Shown: piece after piece, positions 1 through 10,613 of the stretch
Position numbering within the stretch: position 1 is the stretch's first letter
Layout of the letters: each line of letters opens with the position of its first letter
Assembly: GCA_903944165.1 (NCBI GenBank)
Contig: CAJAQT010000056.1
Coordinates: 1 to 33,170 of the forward strand
Length of the DNA stretch: 33,170 nt
From: an uncultured Methylococcaceae bacterium
GTDB lineage: Bacteria > Pseudomonadota > Gammaproteobacteria > Methylococcales > Methylomonadaceae
Direction: 5' to 3'
Program-made: the position numbers and the translations under genes
Notes under the pieces: model-generated
The model's input: the letters and a program-made list of their open reading frames with translations, nothing else
What the model was told of the DNA's origin: nothing
Databases searched by the model: none

Positions 1-5
1 AGCCG

Positions 6-320
6 CTACATTCTGATTACCTGTTTAACTAAACTCATTATGTACTCAATGTCATCGTCATTTGTGACTTGTATTTCATAATCACCATTTCCATGATGAC
101 CTATATCTGCAACATTCTTTGCAAGTCCTTTTGTATCTTCATATCGTCCCATATTTTGCATTAATGCAAAATTTAATCGCTTTTTTCTGCAACGTAAAAT
201 CAATTAGATTTTTGCCTTTTTTAAATTCAATTCAAAAACTCGCTGTATTTCACGCTCAAGCTGAAAAGCAACTTCAACGACTTCAGTTAGTATATTATTT
301 TGATTTTTGTAAATTGGCAT
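6..320 (-). pseudogene. Degraded DUF5655-domain protein gene: N-terminal piece joined to C-terminal DUF5655 piece, with frame breaks
   Basis: Minus-strand reading gives three segments. Starting at ATG 320: MPIYKNQNNILTEVVEVAFQLEREIQRVFELNLKKAKI*. In another frame: GKNLIDFTLQKKAIKFCINAKYGTI*. In the ORF-track frame: EDTKGLAKNVADIGHHGNGDYEIQVTNDDDIEYIMSLVKQVIRM*. The DP/TKGLAxxVxxIGHxGNGDYE motif is recognised as DUF5655. Confidence 0.7.
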
Positions 321-528
321 GTGAATTAGAAATAATTTATTTTATTGAACACACGCGAATTGTAACGCAGATACGACAGAATAAACTCAATTATCCACGC
401 CAAGATCTCTCCACCTCAGCAAAGCTATGCGTTTTTTTTCCACTATCCAGATAACGTTGATAAGCTCTGTCTGCTCTACAAAAATACAAAACTGAGACTG
501 CAATGAATTACCGCCCCGCCACCCCAAC

Positions 529-957
529 TTAGCCCACCCGCTCAACAATAAACACTGTCCCTTGCACTGCGATTACTTTTACTTTTTCGGTGCTGGGACA
601 GTCTTCGCCTTGTACTTTCCAAAGCGAATCATCTACTTTTATTTTGCCCTGACCATTTACAATTGGCTCATGTAAACTGAATACGCGACCAACGTACTGG
701 CGGCCGCGTTGATTTAATAAGGGATGATCTGAGTGTATTGGGTAGCGTTGATTAAGTTTTCGCCACAAAAATATGCTGAGTAAACTTAATGCTGCCATGA
801 TAAAAACTTGGTTTTCAAGCGTTAAATCTGTAAACACCAGCATCATAATGCCGGTAAGTGCTGCGGCAAACGCCATCCATAAGAAGAAAAACCCTGCGGT
901 GACGACTTCGCATACCAATAAAACCAAGGCGATAACCCACCAATACCAAAAAATCAT
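529..957 (-). CDS. NfeD-like membrane protein (C-terminal OB fold)
   Basis: 142 aa: N-terminal TM segments, then VGRVFSLHEPIVNGQGKIKVDDSLWKVQGEDCP typical of NfeD; adjacent to an SPFH gene. Confidence 0.85.
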   Translation of the reverse strand: MIFWYWWVIALVLLVCEVVTAGFFFLWMAFAAALTGIMMLVFTDLTLENQVFIMAALSLLSIFLWRKLNQRYPIHSDHPLLNQRGRQYVGRVFSLHEPIVNGQGKIKVDDSLWKVQGEDCPSTEKVKVIAVQGTVFIVERVG

Positions 958-958
958 G

Positions 959-1912
959 TTACGCCTCGTGGAATGGTGTCACTTTTTTTGCCTGCCCGTG
1001 CTGCGCTGAGGTATCTTTGATTAATTCACTAATACCGCCTAACGCGCCAATAACCGAGGAGGCTTCTAAGGGCATAAAAATAAGCTTACTGTTATCTGCT
1101 GACGCAATGTCTTTTAAGGCTTCAATGTATTTTTGTGCCACAAAATACTGGATGGCATTAAGGTCGCCTTGGCTTATCGCTTCTGACACCATGGCGGTGG
1201 CTTTGGCTTCTGCCTCTGCCAAACGTTCTCTGGCATCGGCATCTCTAAAAGCCGATTGTTTGCGCCCCTCTGCTTCTAAAATAGCCGCTTGCTGAGCACC
1301 TTCAGCGCGTAATATTTCGGATTGACGCGCACCTTCGGCTTCTAATATCGAGGCGCGTTTTAAGCGCTCTGCTTTCATTTGTCGGCCCATTGCCTCCACT
1401 AAATCTTTAGGCGGGGCAATGTCTTTAATTTCAATACGGGTGACTTTAATTCCCCAGGGCGTCGTGGCATCATCTACCACCATAAGCAATCTAGCGTTAA
1501 TGTCATCACGTCGTGATAAGAGTTCATCCAAGTCCATTGAACCCATTACGGTACGAATGTTGGTCATCACTAAATTTAAGATTGCCCAATCGAGCTTACT
1601 GACTTCGTAGGCGGCTTTGGCGGCATCCATAACTTGATAAAACACCACACCATCCACGGTTACCATGGCATTATCACGAGTGATGACTTCTTGGGAAGGC
1701 ACATCCATGACTTGTTCCATCATGATTAATTTTCTGCCAATTTGATCGATAACAGGAAAAATAATGTTTAAGCCTGGTTTTAAGGTATTGGTGTATTTAC
1801 CAAACCGTTCAACTGTATATTCCATGCCTTGTGGCACAGATTTAACACCCATAACAATTAATACTATGGCAAATACCATTAACATTAGTACAAATATACC
1901 AAAACTACTCAT
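959..1912 (-). CDS. qmcA: SPFH/Band 7 (stomatin-like, QmcA-type) protein
   Basis: 317 aa: [31 protein letters not shown] and [30 protein letters not shown] repeats; paired with NfeD-like ORF. Confidence 0.88.
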   Translation of the reverse strand: MSSFGIFVLMLMVFAIVLIVMGVKSVPQGMEYTVERFGKYTNTLKPGLNIIFPVIDQIGRKLIMMEQVMDVPSQEVITRDNAMVTVDGVVFYQVMDAAKAAYEVSKLDWAILNLVMTNIRTVMGSMDLDELLSRRDDINARLLMVVDDATTPWGIKVTRIEIKDIAPPKDLVEAMGRQMKAERLKRASILEAEGARQSEILRAEGAQQAAILEAEGRKQSAFRDADARERLAEAEAKATAMVSEAISQGDLNAIQYFVAQKYIEALKDIASADNSKLIFMPLEASSVIGALGGISELIKDTSAQHGQAKKVTPFHEA

Positions 1913-2068
1913 GTCGACTCCTCATATAATTAACACTGGAAAAATCATTTACGCATCAGCTTTTAACACGCAGCGTGGGCTGAGCTTAACTTGAAGGTTT
2001 AGCTTAATTTACACAGCTTTTGTGTCACTATTCAGTCTACTTATACCAAAAGCTTTGATGACTGTGCA

Positions 2069-3970
2069 ATGCTGCTTGTGTACATCGACGTGTCCAGCTA
2101 CTTAGGTTTACTTTTTATGATTGCATCAGACGTTTACTTACGCCGTTATTTACGCTTACTAAGCAGCGTGTTTAGGTTGCTCGTAGCACTGTGCTCGCTG
2201 CCTTGTCTAGCAGCCGATCCTCAACCCTATGTTGTCAGTCTTAACAAAACAGGGGATAGTGCTATTGATCAAGCCCTAACCGAGGTTTCTACGTTAATTC
2301 GCTTAAACAAACAGGCGCCTGTGGGTGCCTTTGCCTTGGTGAGCCGTGCTCAAGGTGATCTTACACGGTTTAAAAAGGCCTTGCACAGCTTAGGCTATTA
2401 TCAGGCGCAACTGGAATTACGCATCGGTAAACGCGTTCTGACTGATCCAGGTATTTACGATGTGATTGATTTTTCACCCGCCAAGCCACCTATTCCCGTC
2501 GAGATTAGCATTACACTGGGGCCGCTTTTTCATCTTGGCCAGGTGCATATTGAAGGTGCCGTGCCCAAGGAAGCTGAGACGTGGCTGGCGCTTAAAGCCA
2601 ACCTGCCGGCACAAGCCAAGTACTTTCATGAGGCTGGCGAACGCTTACTTAACGCCCTGCATAATGAAGGTTATGCCTTAGCTACCGTGGCACCGCCGCG
2701 TGCTATGTTAGCTACGGCTACGCATACCGTTGAGATCAGCTATCGTGTTGAGACGGGCAAAAAATTACGCCTTGGTGCCATTACGTTTACTGGTCTACAT
2801 AGTGTCAATGCTGATTTTTTACGCAAACGCTTACTGATTGCCTCGGGTGATAGATACCAACCCCTCGCGATTGAGAAAACGCGCTTAGCATTGCTTGATA
2901 CCCAAGTATTTTCCAGTGTTCAAGTGCTTAGTGCAGATCAGCCTGACGCTGAGGGTAGATTACCCATAAGCTTTGTCATGACTGAACGTAAACCTAGATC
3001 CACCTCGATAGGCGCGGCATACTCAACTGATTTGGGCGGCAATCTGACCTCTACTTGGCAACACCATAATATTGCAGGCAACGCTGAGCAGCTTAATTTA
3101 ACCGCAGCCATCACACAACTTGGCGGCAATAGCAGCACGGGCATTGGCTATAATTTTAGTGCTAATTTTAGTAAACCTGAGTTTTTAACACGCCAGCAAC
3201 AGCTTAGTACAACCCTGAGTGCGGTTAAACAAAATCTTATTGCTTACCATCAAACTGCGTTTACGCTGGACACTTCCTTAAGTCGACAACTCACTACTTT
3301 TTGGCAAGCGAGTATCGCTGTTGCGCTTAAACAAGCACATATTACCCAAGCCGATACAGACGCAGATTACACCTTAATTAGCCTGCCCAGTACCCTTAAA
3401 TATCAAGGCACTAATCATTTGCTTGATCCTAGCCAAGGCAGCTTACTAAGCTTCTCAATTACCCCAATCCAAGCACTGACAGGTCAACAAACACTGCCGT
3501 TTGTTGTATTGCAGGCAACAGCGTCACATTATCTTGAGCTAAGCCAACATGGACGGCGTGTTATCGCTATGCGCGGCATGATTGGTAGCACACTGGGCGC
3601 AACTGTTCTTGATTTGCCTCCTGATGAACGCTTTTATGCTGGCGGTAGCACCACGGTGCGTGGTTATCAATACCAATCTATTGGCCCCCATTTTTTAGAC
3701 GGCACGCCACAAGGCGGTACGGCGCTCATTACTGGTACAGTTGAATTTAGACAACGCCTGTATAAAGATGTTGGTGGTGTACTGTTTGCAGACATTGGTC
3801 AAGTGAATAACACGGCTGCCTTTGTTTCTGGGGCATGGAAAATAGGCGCTGGCATAGGTGCACGTTATTACACCAAGTTTGGCCCGCTCCGCGTCGATGT
3901 TGCCTTACCTGTTAATGGGCAAACACATAATAACGTTGAACTTTACGTTGGTTTAGGGCAGGCGTTTTAA
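2069..3970 (+). CDS. tamA: TamA-like Omp85 family outer membrane assembly protein
   Basis: 633 aa, signal peptide (start may be the internal Met at 2117), POTRA-like repeats, C-terminal barrel with FYAGGSTTVRGYQYQSIGP motif; stop overlaps tamB start (TAATG). Confidence 0.88.
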   Translation: MLLVYIDVSSYLGLLFMIASDVYLRRYLRLLSSVFRLLVALCSLPCLAADPQPYVVSLNKTGDSAIDQALTEVSTLIRLNKQAPVGAFALVSRAQGDLTRFKKALHSLGYYQAQLELRIGKRVLTDPGIYDVIDFSPAKPPIPVEISITLGPLFHLGQVHIEGAVPKEAETWLALKANLPAQAKYFHEAGERLLNALHNEGYALATVAPPRAMLATATHTVEISYRVETGKKLRLGAITFTGLHSVNADFLRKRLLIASGDRYQPLAIEKTRLALLDTQVFSSVQVLSADQPDAEGRLPISFVMTERKPRSTSIGAAYSTDLGGNLTSTWQHHNIAGNAEQLNLTAAITQLGGNSSTGIGYNFSANFSKPEFLTRQQQLSTTLSAVKQNLIAYHQTAFTLDTSLSRQLTTFWQASIAVALKQAHITQADTDADYTLISLPSTLKYQGTNHLLDPSQGSLLSFSITPIQALTGQQTLPFVVLQATASHYLELSQHGRRVIAMRGMIGSTLGATVLDLPPDERFYAGGSTTVRGYQYQSIGPHFLDGTPQGGTALITGTVEFRQRLYKDVGGVLFADIGQVNNTAAFVSGAWKIGAGIGARYYTKFGPLRVDVALPVNGQTHNNVELYVGLGQAF

Positions 3971-6900
3971 TGAAAACAGTCACTGCATCGTTGCTGCGTA
4001 AACTATTTTTGCTGGTCAGTAGCATTCTGTGCCTCAGTATTTTACTGCTAGCTTATGTGTTGACCTCAGCCTCAGGATTACGCGTAGTTGAACATGCTGT
4101 AGCAAGCCTTAGCCCCCACCAACTTCGCCTCAACGGCGTACATAAGCACGGTTTCAGTCATATTGAAATTGATCACTTAACCTTATCTCAGCAACACGCA
4201 GTATGGCTTAGTATAGATAAACTGGTTCTCGACTGGTCACCCAGTGCCTTAAGACACGCTACATTACAGATTAATACTCTGACTGCGCAGTCTGTGGTGT
4301 TAACAAAGTTACCCACCTCAGAAAATACACAGACTGTCACACAACTAGCTTTACCCTTCGCCATTGTCTTAGCACGCCTTGAGATTGCCCAAGTAACGCT
4401 TGCCCAGCAACGCACTGCTCAGGCATTTACTCTTAACGTAACCGGATCGGGTGAATTAACGTCGGCAGAGCGTGCGCATGTTCAGCTATTTTTTACTCGT
4501 CTACACACTCAAGACACTTATGAATTGCTAGCGTCCCAACGCTCACAAGATATTGCTATTAAAATTTCTGCCCACGAAGCGGCACATGGCTTGCTTGCTT
4601 CTGTTGCACACCTAGACCTTGCACAACCGCTTAGTTTTCATGGGTCGTTAACAGGCCCATTAAATGCCGTGGACACTCACGTTACAATGGCCCTGGGGCC
4701 ACTCAGCGCAGAACTGCACGGGCGCATTAATATTTCAGAAAAACACAGTGCCTTAGCGTTTTCAGCACGCTCGACTGCGCTTCGCCCATGGTCAGAGCTT
4801 GCTTGGCAACAGCTTGATTTACACGGTGCAGTACACGGCAAATGGCCATATCTCAACGTGACCAGCCAGTTAACGATGACTGATCTAGCCCTTGCCCAAT
4901 ATCCATTAACTAACCTGAGCGTTACGGCACAGGGCGAACAAGGGCAACTTCAGCTTAATGCCCAAGCCAATACCACTACGCCCCTAGAACATAACAACAC
5001 CAATCTTGCCAGTATGCCGATAACGCTACACGCTGCACTTGATTTAACCAACACGCCAAGCACACTGTCTGCGCACCTTAATCATCCTTATCTGAAGGTT
5101 GCTGGCACTGCGCACCTCACCTCACCCTATCTGATGCACTGGGATGTCACCCTGCCTAATGTGCAACGCTTAACACAACAGACCCTGCTTCCGCTGTACG
5201 GCAGCGCGCAATTTACGGTCGACCTTAGTCAACAAGCAACGCTTACCCATATTGCTTTAGCAGGATCAACGCGACTTACCCGCGACGCCTTACCCACTAA
5301 ACTGCCGCCTGAGCTCAGTACAGTCTCTGCTACATTTAAGTTAGACAAGCAGCAACTTACCGAAGCGCAAGGCGTGCTGACAGGAAAGAATGTCACCGCA
5401 CAGTTTCGTCATTTCACTCAGGCGGGGCTGCATCATGCCGACTGGGAATGCTCAGTTGCTGATTTATCTCTACTTACTCCACAGGTGCAGGGTGCGCTGA
5501 AGCTGCGCGGTACGCTCTTGGGTGCGGTCGAGGCGTTACACTTAACAGCTGAGCTCCAAGGTAAATGGGCACCTAAGCATCAATCCTTACGCCCGATCAC
5601 GGCTCACCTTGCTATTCAGCAATTACTTAATGCCCCGCAGGGCAGTGTCACACTCAACAGTGTTTTGGATAATGCGCCGCTTGCACTCACGGCCAATCTT
5701 CATCAGGATAGCCAACACGCTTTACAACTACACTTAACTCACGCACAGTGGAAAAGTATTCATGCTCAAGGGCAAGGCTCTTTCACAGCCCAGTCACCTT
5801 TGCCAATCGGAAACTTTACCCTCACCATTAAGCAACTTGCAGATATGAATAGCATTGTTCCTTATCCACTGACTGGCGCAGCCACGCTGCATCTTAATAC
5901 CCGTGTAAACGGTAAACAGCACTTAGGCTATCTTGATGTTGTCGCCGATCAACTGAATATTACTGATACTCATATTGCACATGCTGAACTGCATAGCACC
6001 GTAACGGATTTACTGACTAAACCACAGCTCATTGGGGTGATAAATATCAAGCAATTAAGCGCGCCACAATTAACTGGTTCGGCGCAGCTTGATGTTAAGG
6101 GCGCGTGGCAAGCACTAATCTTATCACTGGCGGCTGACGTTACCCCTAACTCCGGCAAACAAACGCATATTACTAGCACGCTTGAACTTAATCCCAGCAT
6201 TCAACAAGCACGCTTAACCAGTCTACAGGCACGTTGGGATAAACAATCCCTTGTATTAAAGCAAGCCAGCACCCTTGATTATGCCCAAGGTCTAACACTC
6301 ACACCGTTGCAACTCCGTGCGGGTGATAGCTCCTTGACGCTTGCAGGTCAGCTTAGTCCACGCTTGAACATGAGTGCACAACTTGAGCGCTTGCCCGCCG
6401 AATTTTTAAGTATTTTCAATCCACGCCTGACACTGCACGGCCTAGTGTACGGTGACGCGCACTTTAACGAGGGCAGCTTAACAAATCCTCAAGGGCAAAT
6501 TAACTTACACGGCGAAAACTTACGCTGGGCCGCCATGGCTAAGCACAGTATGCCCGCCATAGCCTTCTCCAGTACAAGCCGCCTAAATGGCAGGTCTGCT
6601 CAGCTTGAATTACAACTTAACTCTGGCGCAAAAGCCCATCTGTCTGTTCGAGGTCAACTACCTTTAACGTCACAAGGAGACCTTGCCTTACACGCTCAAG
6701 GCACTATCGACTTAGCATTCACTGACCCGTACCTGATGGCAGAAGGGCGACGCTTACGTGGGCAAGTCAGCCTCGACAATCAGCTAACGGGCACACTACA
6801 GACTCCTCTTAGCAACGGTGTTTGGAGTATTAAACAGGCAGAAGTCAGGGATTATGCCTTAGGAAGCAATATTACAAAGATTAATGGACACGGACTTATT

Positions 6901-7968
6901 GCTCAAAATAAGCTGCATATTGAGCAGCTTGAAGGGCATGCGGGCACAGGCACAATCAACATCACGGGCACGCTTGAGCCCTTCACAACAGGCATTCCAG
7001 TGCAACTTGATCTACACGCACGCAAGGCGCGTCCTTTGGCAAATGATCAACTTACCGTGGTGCTTGATGCTGATCTCAGTATTAACGGGCACGCTAGCAC
7101 AGCACTGACCAGCACCGGCGCGATTAATCTTATTCGTGCTGACATTCGACTGCCTGAAGAGATGCCTTACGCGCTCGCTGAGCTAAACGTGGTGACCGAT
7201 CAGGCAGTTTTGCCTGCGCCCACAGCACCGATCATGCCACCTATTAAAGTCAATATTAACGTGCGTGCAGAACAAGGCATTTTTGTGCGAGGACGCGGCG
7301 TATATGCTGAGTTAAGTGGTGCCCTACACTTACAAGGCTCACTTGCCAAGCTTAATCCTGAAGGTCGCTTTAAACTACGCCAAGGTCAGTATTCTTTAGC
7401 AGGCAAGACCTTAGTATTTAGTGACGGCAGCATCGACTTTTCTAAAGGCGACCTCACCAATCCAAGCTTATATTTTGTTGCCTCCACACGCAGCGATACA
7501 ATCACTGCACAATTAACGATTAACGGCTCGGCTACTCAGCCCAGCATAAACTTAACCAGCTCGCCTGTTTTACCTCAAGATGAAATTCTTGCCAGAGTGC
7601 TATTTAACCAAAGCACCAGCAACCTAAGCGTAATGGAAATGGTGCAAATGGGCTCAGCATTAGCCTCGTTAACAGGGGTGCGGGGTAACTTAAACGATCC
7701 CCTTGAAGTTATGCGCAAAGGCTTACGCTTGGATCGTTTATCGATGGGCGGTAGCAATAATACTGTGGAAGCTGGACGTTATCTAATGCCTGGCGTGTAT
7801 GTGGGTGCCAAACAAGGTATCACTGGCACCGGAACGCAAGCAACGGTACAAATTGATGTAACAAAAGAACTTAAACTTGAAGCAAGCACCGGCACCGCTA
7901 CTCCCACGGGCAAAACCACCAGTACGCATAGCAATTCCCTTGGCATTCTTTATCAATTTGACTATTAA
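3970..7968 (+). CDS. tamB: TamB-like translocation and assembly module protein
   Basis: 1332 aa, N-terminal TM anchor, long beta-repeat body, C-terminal DUF490 features (DEILARVLFNQSTSNLSVMEMVQMGSALASL); translationally coupled to tamA. Confidence 0.9.
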   Translation: MKTVTASLLRKLFLLVSSILCLSILLLAYVLTSASGLRVVEHAVASLSPHQLRLNGVHKHGFSHIEIDHLTLSQQHAVWLSIDKLVLDWSPSALRHATLQINTLTAQSVVLTKLPTSENTQTVTQLALPFAIVLARLEIAQVTLAQQRTAQAFTLNVTGSGELTSAERAHVQLFFTRLHTQDTYELLASQRSQDIAIKISAHEAAHGLLASVAHLDLAQPLSFHGSLTGPLNAVDTHVTMALGPLSAELHGRINISEKHSALAFSARSTALRPWSELAWQQLDLHGAVHGKWPYLNVTSQLTMTDLALAQYPLTNLSVTAQGEQGQLQLNAQANTTTPLEHNNTNLASMPITLHAALDLTNTPSTLSAHLNHPYLKVAGTAHLTSPYLMHWDVTLPNVQRLTQQTLLPLYGSAQFTVDLSQQATLTHIALAGSTRLTRDALPTKLPPELSTVSATFKLDKQQLTEAQGVLTGKNVTAQFRHFTQAGLHHADWECSVADLSLLTPQVQGALKLRGTLLGAVEALHLTAELQGKWAPKHQSLRPITAHLAIQQLLNAPQGSVTLNSVLDNAPLALTANLHQDSQHALQLHLTHAQWKSIHAQGQGSFTAQSPLPIGNFTLTIKQLADMNSIVPYPLTGAATLHLNTRVNGKQHLGYLDVVADQLNITDTHIAHAELHSTVTDLLTKPQLIGVINIKQLSAPQLTGSAQLDVKGAWQALILSLAADVTPNSGKQTHITSTLELNPSIQQARLTSLQARWDKQSLVLKQASTLDYAQGLTLTPLQLRAGDSSLTLAGQLSPRLNMSAQLERLPAEFLSIFNPRLTLHGLVYGDAHFNEGSLTNPQGQINLHGENLRWAAMAKHSMPAIAFSSTSRLNGRSAQLELQLNSGAKAHLSVRGQLPLTSQGDLALHAQGTIDLAFTDPYLMAEGRRLRGQVSLDNQLTGTLQTPLSNGVWSIKQAEVRDYALGSNITKINGHGLIAQNKLHIEQLEGHAGTGTINITGTLEPFTTGIPVQLDLHARKARPLANDQLTVVLDADLSINGHASTALTSTGAINLIRADIRLPEEMPYALAELNVVTDQAVLPAPTAPIMPPIKVNINVRAEQGIFVRGRGVYAELSGALHLQGSLAKLNPEGRFKLRQGQYSLAGKTLVFSDGSIDFSKGDLTNPSLYFVASTRSDTITAQLTINGSATQPSINLTSSPVLPQDEILARVLFNQSTSNLSVMEMVQMGSALASLTGVRGNLNDPLEVMRKGLRLDRLSMGGSNNTVEAGRYLMPGVYVGAKQGITGTGTQATVQIDVTKELKLEASTGTATPTGKTTSTHSNSLGILYQFDY

Positions 7969-8032
7969 CACCACGCTAAGCCATGCCATTACGCTATAAT
8001 TTTACACCCTACTCATCACTGATTACGCACGC

Positions 8033-9193
8033 ATGAATCATATTGCTTTAAAAATGTTAATGGGCGATAAAGGCAAGTACCTTGGCATTATCATGGGCTT
8101 AACCTTTGCTTCACTTATTATGACTCAACAGCCAGCTATTTTTGTGGGTCTTATGGCGCGGTCTTACAGCTTTATCTCTGACGTTGCGCTACCTGACATT
8201 TGGGTAATGGACAGTAAAGTGCAATTTATTGATGACATTAAACCCATGCAGGAAACTGAACTGTATCGAGTACGGGGAATTTCTGGCGTGGATTGGGCGA
8301 TGCCTATGTACAAAGGCTTGTTAAAAGTACGCTTAGCAGATGGCGCATTTCAAACCTGTAATGTCATTGGTTTAGACGATGCCACGTTAATTGGTGGCCC
8401 CGCCACTATGCTAAAAGGAACACTGGCAGATTTACGCCAAAGTGATGCCGTTATTGTCGATATTGATGGCGCTAAAGATAAATTAAGCAAACCTTCGCCT
8501 AGCGCGGGACAAAAAAATATTCCCTTACAAATAGGCGATTCTTTAGAGCTTAATGATCATCGCGGCATTATTGTTGGCATTGCTAAAGTCACCCGCACCT
8601 TTCAATCACAACCTGTTATTTACACAACCTATTCTCGGGCTAAAACCTACGCACCACGGGAGCGACGAATACTTTCGTTTATTTTAGTAAAAGCCAAACC
8701 TAACCAAGATCCTTATCAATTAATTGAACGTATCAAAGCCACTACTGGCTTGGCAGCCTATACTCAGCAAGGCTTTAAAGAATTAACCTACAATTATTTT
8801 ATGAAAAATACGGGAATTCCTATCAATTTCGGTATCACTATTACGCTAGGCTTTATTATTGGCACAGCCATCGCTGGACAAACATTTTACAATTTCACCT
8901 TAGAAAACCTTCGTCAATTTGGCGTACTTAAAGCCATGGGTGCCAGCAATGCACAATTATTAAAAATGATTTTATTGCAGGCAGTGTTAGTGGGCAGTAT
9001 TGGTTATGGACTAGGCGTAGGCTTGGCGGCTTTATTTGGTTTTGCTATGCGTTATTCTATTATGGCGTTTAAACTGCCTTGGCAATTATTGGTTTTTAGT
9101 GGTTTAGGTGTAGGATTTATTTGCATCATTGCAGCATTAATTAGTATTTTAAAAGTTATTCGCTTAGAACCCGCCATCGTTTTTAAAAATTAA
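8033..9193 (+). CDS. ABC transporter permease, FtsX-like/DevC-type
   Basis: 386 aa: N-terminal TM segment, large soluble domain, three C-terminal TM helices with QFGVLKAMGASNAQLLKMILLQA motif; followed by ABC ATPase. Confidence 0.85.
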   Translation: MNHIALKMLMGDKGKYLGIIMGLTFASLIMTQQPAIFVGLMARSYSFISDVALPDIWVMDSKVQFIDDIKPMQETELYRVRGISGVDWAMPMYKGLLKVRLADGAFQTCNVIGLDDATLIGGPATMLKGTLADLRQSDAVIVDIDGAKDKLSKPSPSAGQKNIPLQIGDSLELNDHRGIIVGIAKVTRTFQSQPVIYTTYSRAKTYAPRERRILSFILVKAKPNQDPYQLIERIKATTGLAAYTQQGFKELTYNYFMKNTGIPINFGITITLGFIIGTAIAGQTFYNFTLENLRQFGVLKAMGASNAQLLKMILLQAVLVGSIGYGLGVGLAALFGFAMRYSIMAFKLPWQLLVFSGLGVGFICIIAALISILKVIRLEPAIVFKN

Positions 9194-9196
9194 GCC

Positions 9197-9901
9197 ATGA
9201 ACTCAGCTATTTCTTGTCAAAATATTATTAAAACCTACAACACCGATGGACAAATCGTAACCGCCTTAAATGGTATCAATGTAGAAATTGGTTTAGGCGA
9301 ATTAATGATGTTAGTTGGTCCTTCTGGCTGTGGAAAGACGACCTTAATCTCAATTATTGCCGGCATCTTAAATCAGGATTCTGGACAATGTTTGCTATTT
9401 GGCGAAGATTTTCAAGCGCTAACAAACAAAGAACAATTACGTTTTCGAGCGCATAACATTGGCTTTGTCTTTCAAGCTTATAACTTGCTGCCCGCCCTTA
9501 ATGCCATTGAAAATGTCTCGGTACCGTTAATTATTAATGGCACCAAGCGTGCCATTGCTGAACAAAAAGCCAAAGAAATTTTGGAGCAAATGGGCTTAAG
9601 TGAGCGGATGAAAGCATTACCTGCACAATTATCTGGTGGTCAACAGCAGCGTGTTGCCATTGCACGAGCGCTCGTGCATTCGCCGCGTCTAATTGTCTGC
9701 GATGAACCCACCAGTGCGTTAGATCATAAAAGTGGGCACATCATTATGACTTTACTTAAAAGCATTGCCCTAAAACATGATCGTGCCTTAGTGATTGTTA
9801 CCCACGATGCACGTATTTTTAACTTTGCTGATCGTATTGCTGAAATGGATGATGGGCACATTATTAAAATTTCTACAACCACCGCAACAGAAACGAATTA
9901 A
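9197..9901 (+). CDS. ABC transporter ATP-binding protein (DevA/LolD-type)
   Basis: 234 aa: Walker A GPSGCGKTT, signature LSGGQQQRVAIARAL, Walker B LIVCDEPTSALD, H-loop VTHD. Confidence 0.95.
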   Translation: MNSAISCQNIIKTYNTDGQIVTALNGINVEIGLGELMMLVGPSGCGKTTLISIIAGILNQDSGQCLLFGEDFQALTNKEQLRFRAHNIGFVFQAYNLLPALNAIENVSVPLIINGTKRAIAEQKAKEILEQMGLSERMKALPAQLSGGQQQRVAIARALVHSPRLIVCDEPTSALDHKSGHIIMTLLKSIALKHDRALVIVTHDARIFNFADRIAEMDDGHIIKISTTTATETN

Positions 9902-9987
9902 TGTTTCTGCATACGTGTTTAAAATAAAAACATCAGGTGATAGCACATCCTTAAGTCATTTTTAACAGATAAACAGGTGTAGACACA

Positions 9988-10536
9988 ATGAATACTAAAC
10001 AACCAACTTATGATGATATTTTAAGACTTTTTCAAGAGACGGATCGTAAATTTCAAGAAATGAGCCGAGAAATTCAGGCAACTAGCCGAGAAGTTAAGGT
10101 TGTAAATGTATCGATTGGGAGGCTAGGTAATCGCTTGGGTGATTTTGTGGAAGAAATGGTGCGTCCAGCTGCCGTGCGCGTGTTTCGTGAACAAGGGATT
10201 GATGTTCATGAGGTACATCGCGGAGTAGAAGCGAATCGTGGTGGGGAAAATATTGAAATCGATTTGTTGGTGGTCAACACAACCAATGTCGTAGCAGTTG
10301 AGTGTAAAAGTATGCTAAGCATAGATGATGTAAATCAGCATTTGACTGCCTTGGCTAAGCTTAAAAAAATGTTGCCGACCTACGCTGAAAAAAAGGTGAT
10401 GGGCGCAGTAGCGGCGATGGTCTTGCCAGATAATGTTGCCCGTTATGCCTATCAACAGGGGCTGTTTGTGATTTCGCAATCAGGCGATTATTTGTTAATT
10501 CGTAATGACGCGAAATTTAAGCCTCATATTTGGTAG
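9988..10536 (+). CDS. DUF3782-like protein with N-terminal coiled coil and PD-(D/E)XK nuclease-type domain
   Basis: 182 aa: FQETDRKFQEMSREIQATSREV coiled coil; core EIDLLVVNTTNVVAVECKS matches D-xn-ExK. Confidence 0.75.
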   Translation: MNTKQPTYDDILRLFQETDRKFQEMSREIQATSREVKVVNVSIGRLGNRLGDFVEEMVRPAAVRVFREQGIDVHEVHRGVEANRGGENIEIDLLVVNTTNVVAVECKSMLSIDDVNQHLTALAKLKKMLPTYAEKKVMGAVAAMVLPDNVARYAYQQGLFVISQSGDYLLIRNDAKFKPHIW

Positions 10537-10613
10537 CCCTGTAGGTCGGTCACTGTCTGTATTAAGTGAGTAGCAACTTTTGTTAAAAAACTTTTACACG
10601 AACACTTGCATTG

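Noticed and set aside
119-454. 111-aa + strand ORF at the left edge
   Set aside because: It is antisense to the DUF5655 relic, which gives recognisable protein on the minus strand.
1255-1365. Short internal repeats in the qmcA coding region
   Set aside because: They encode the AEGxxQxxIL coiled-coil repeats typical of SPFH proteins; not a separate element.
7995-8000. TATAAT upstream of the ABC permease gene
   Set aside because: No acceptable -35 at 16-18 nt spacing (nearest TTGACT is about 31 nt away); not called as a promoter.
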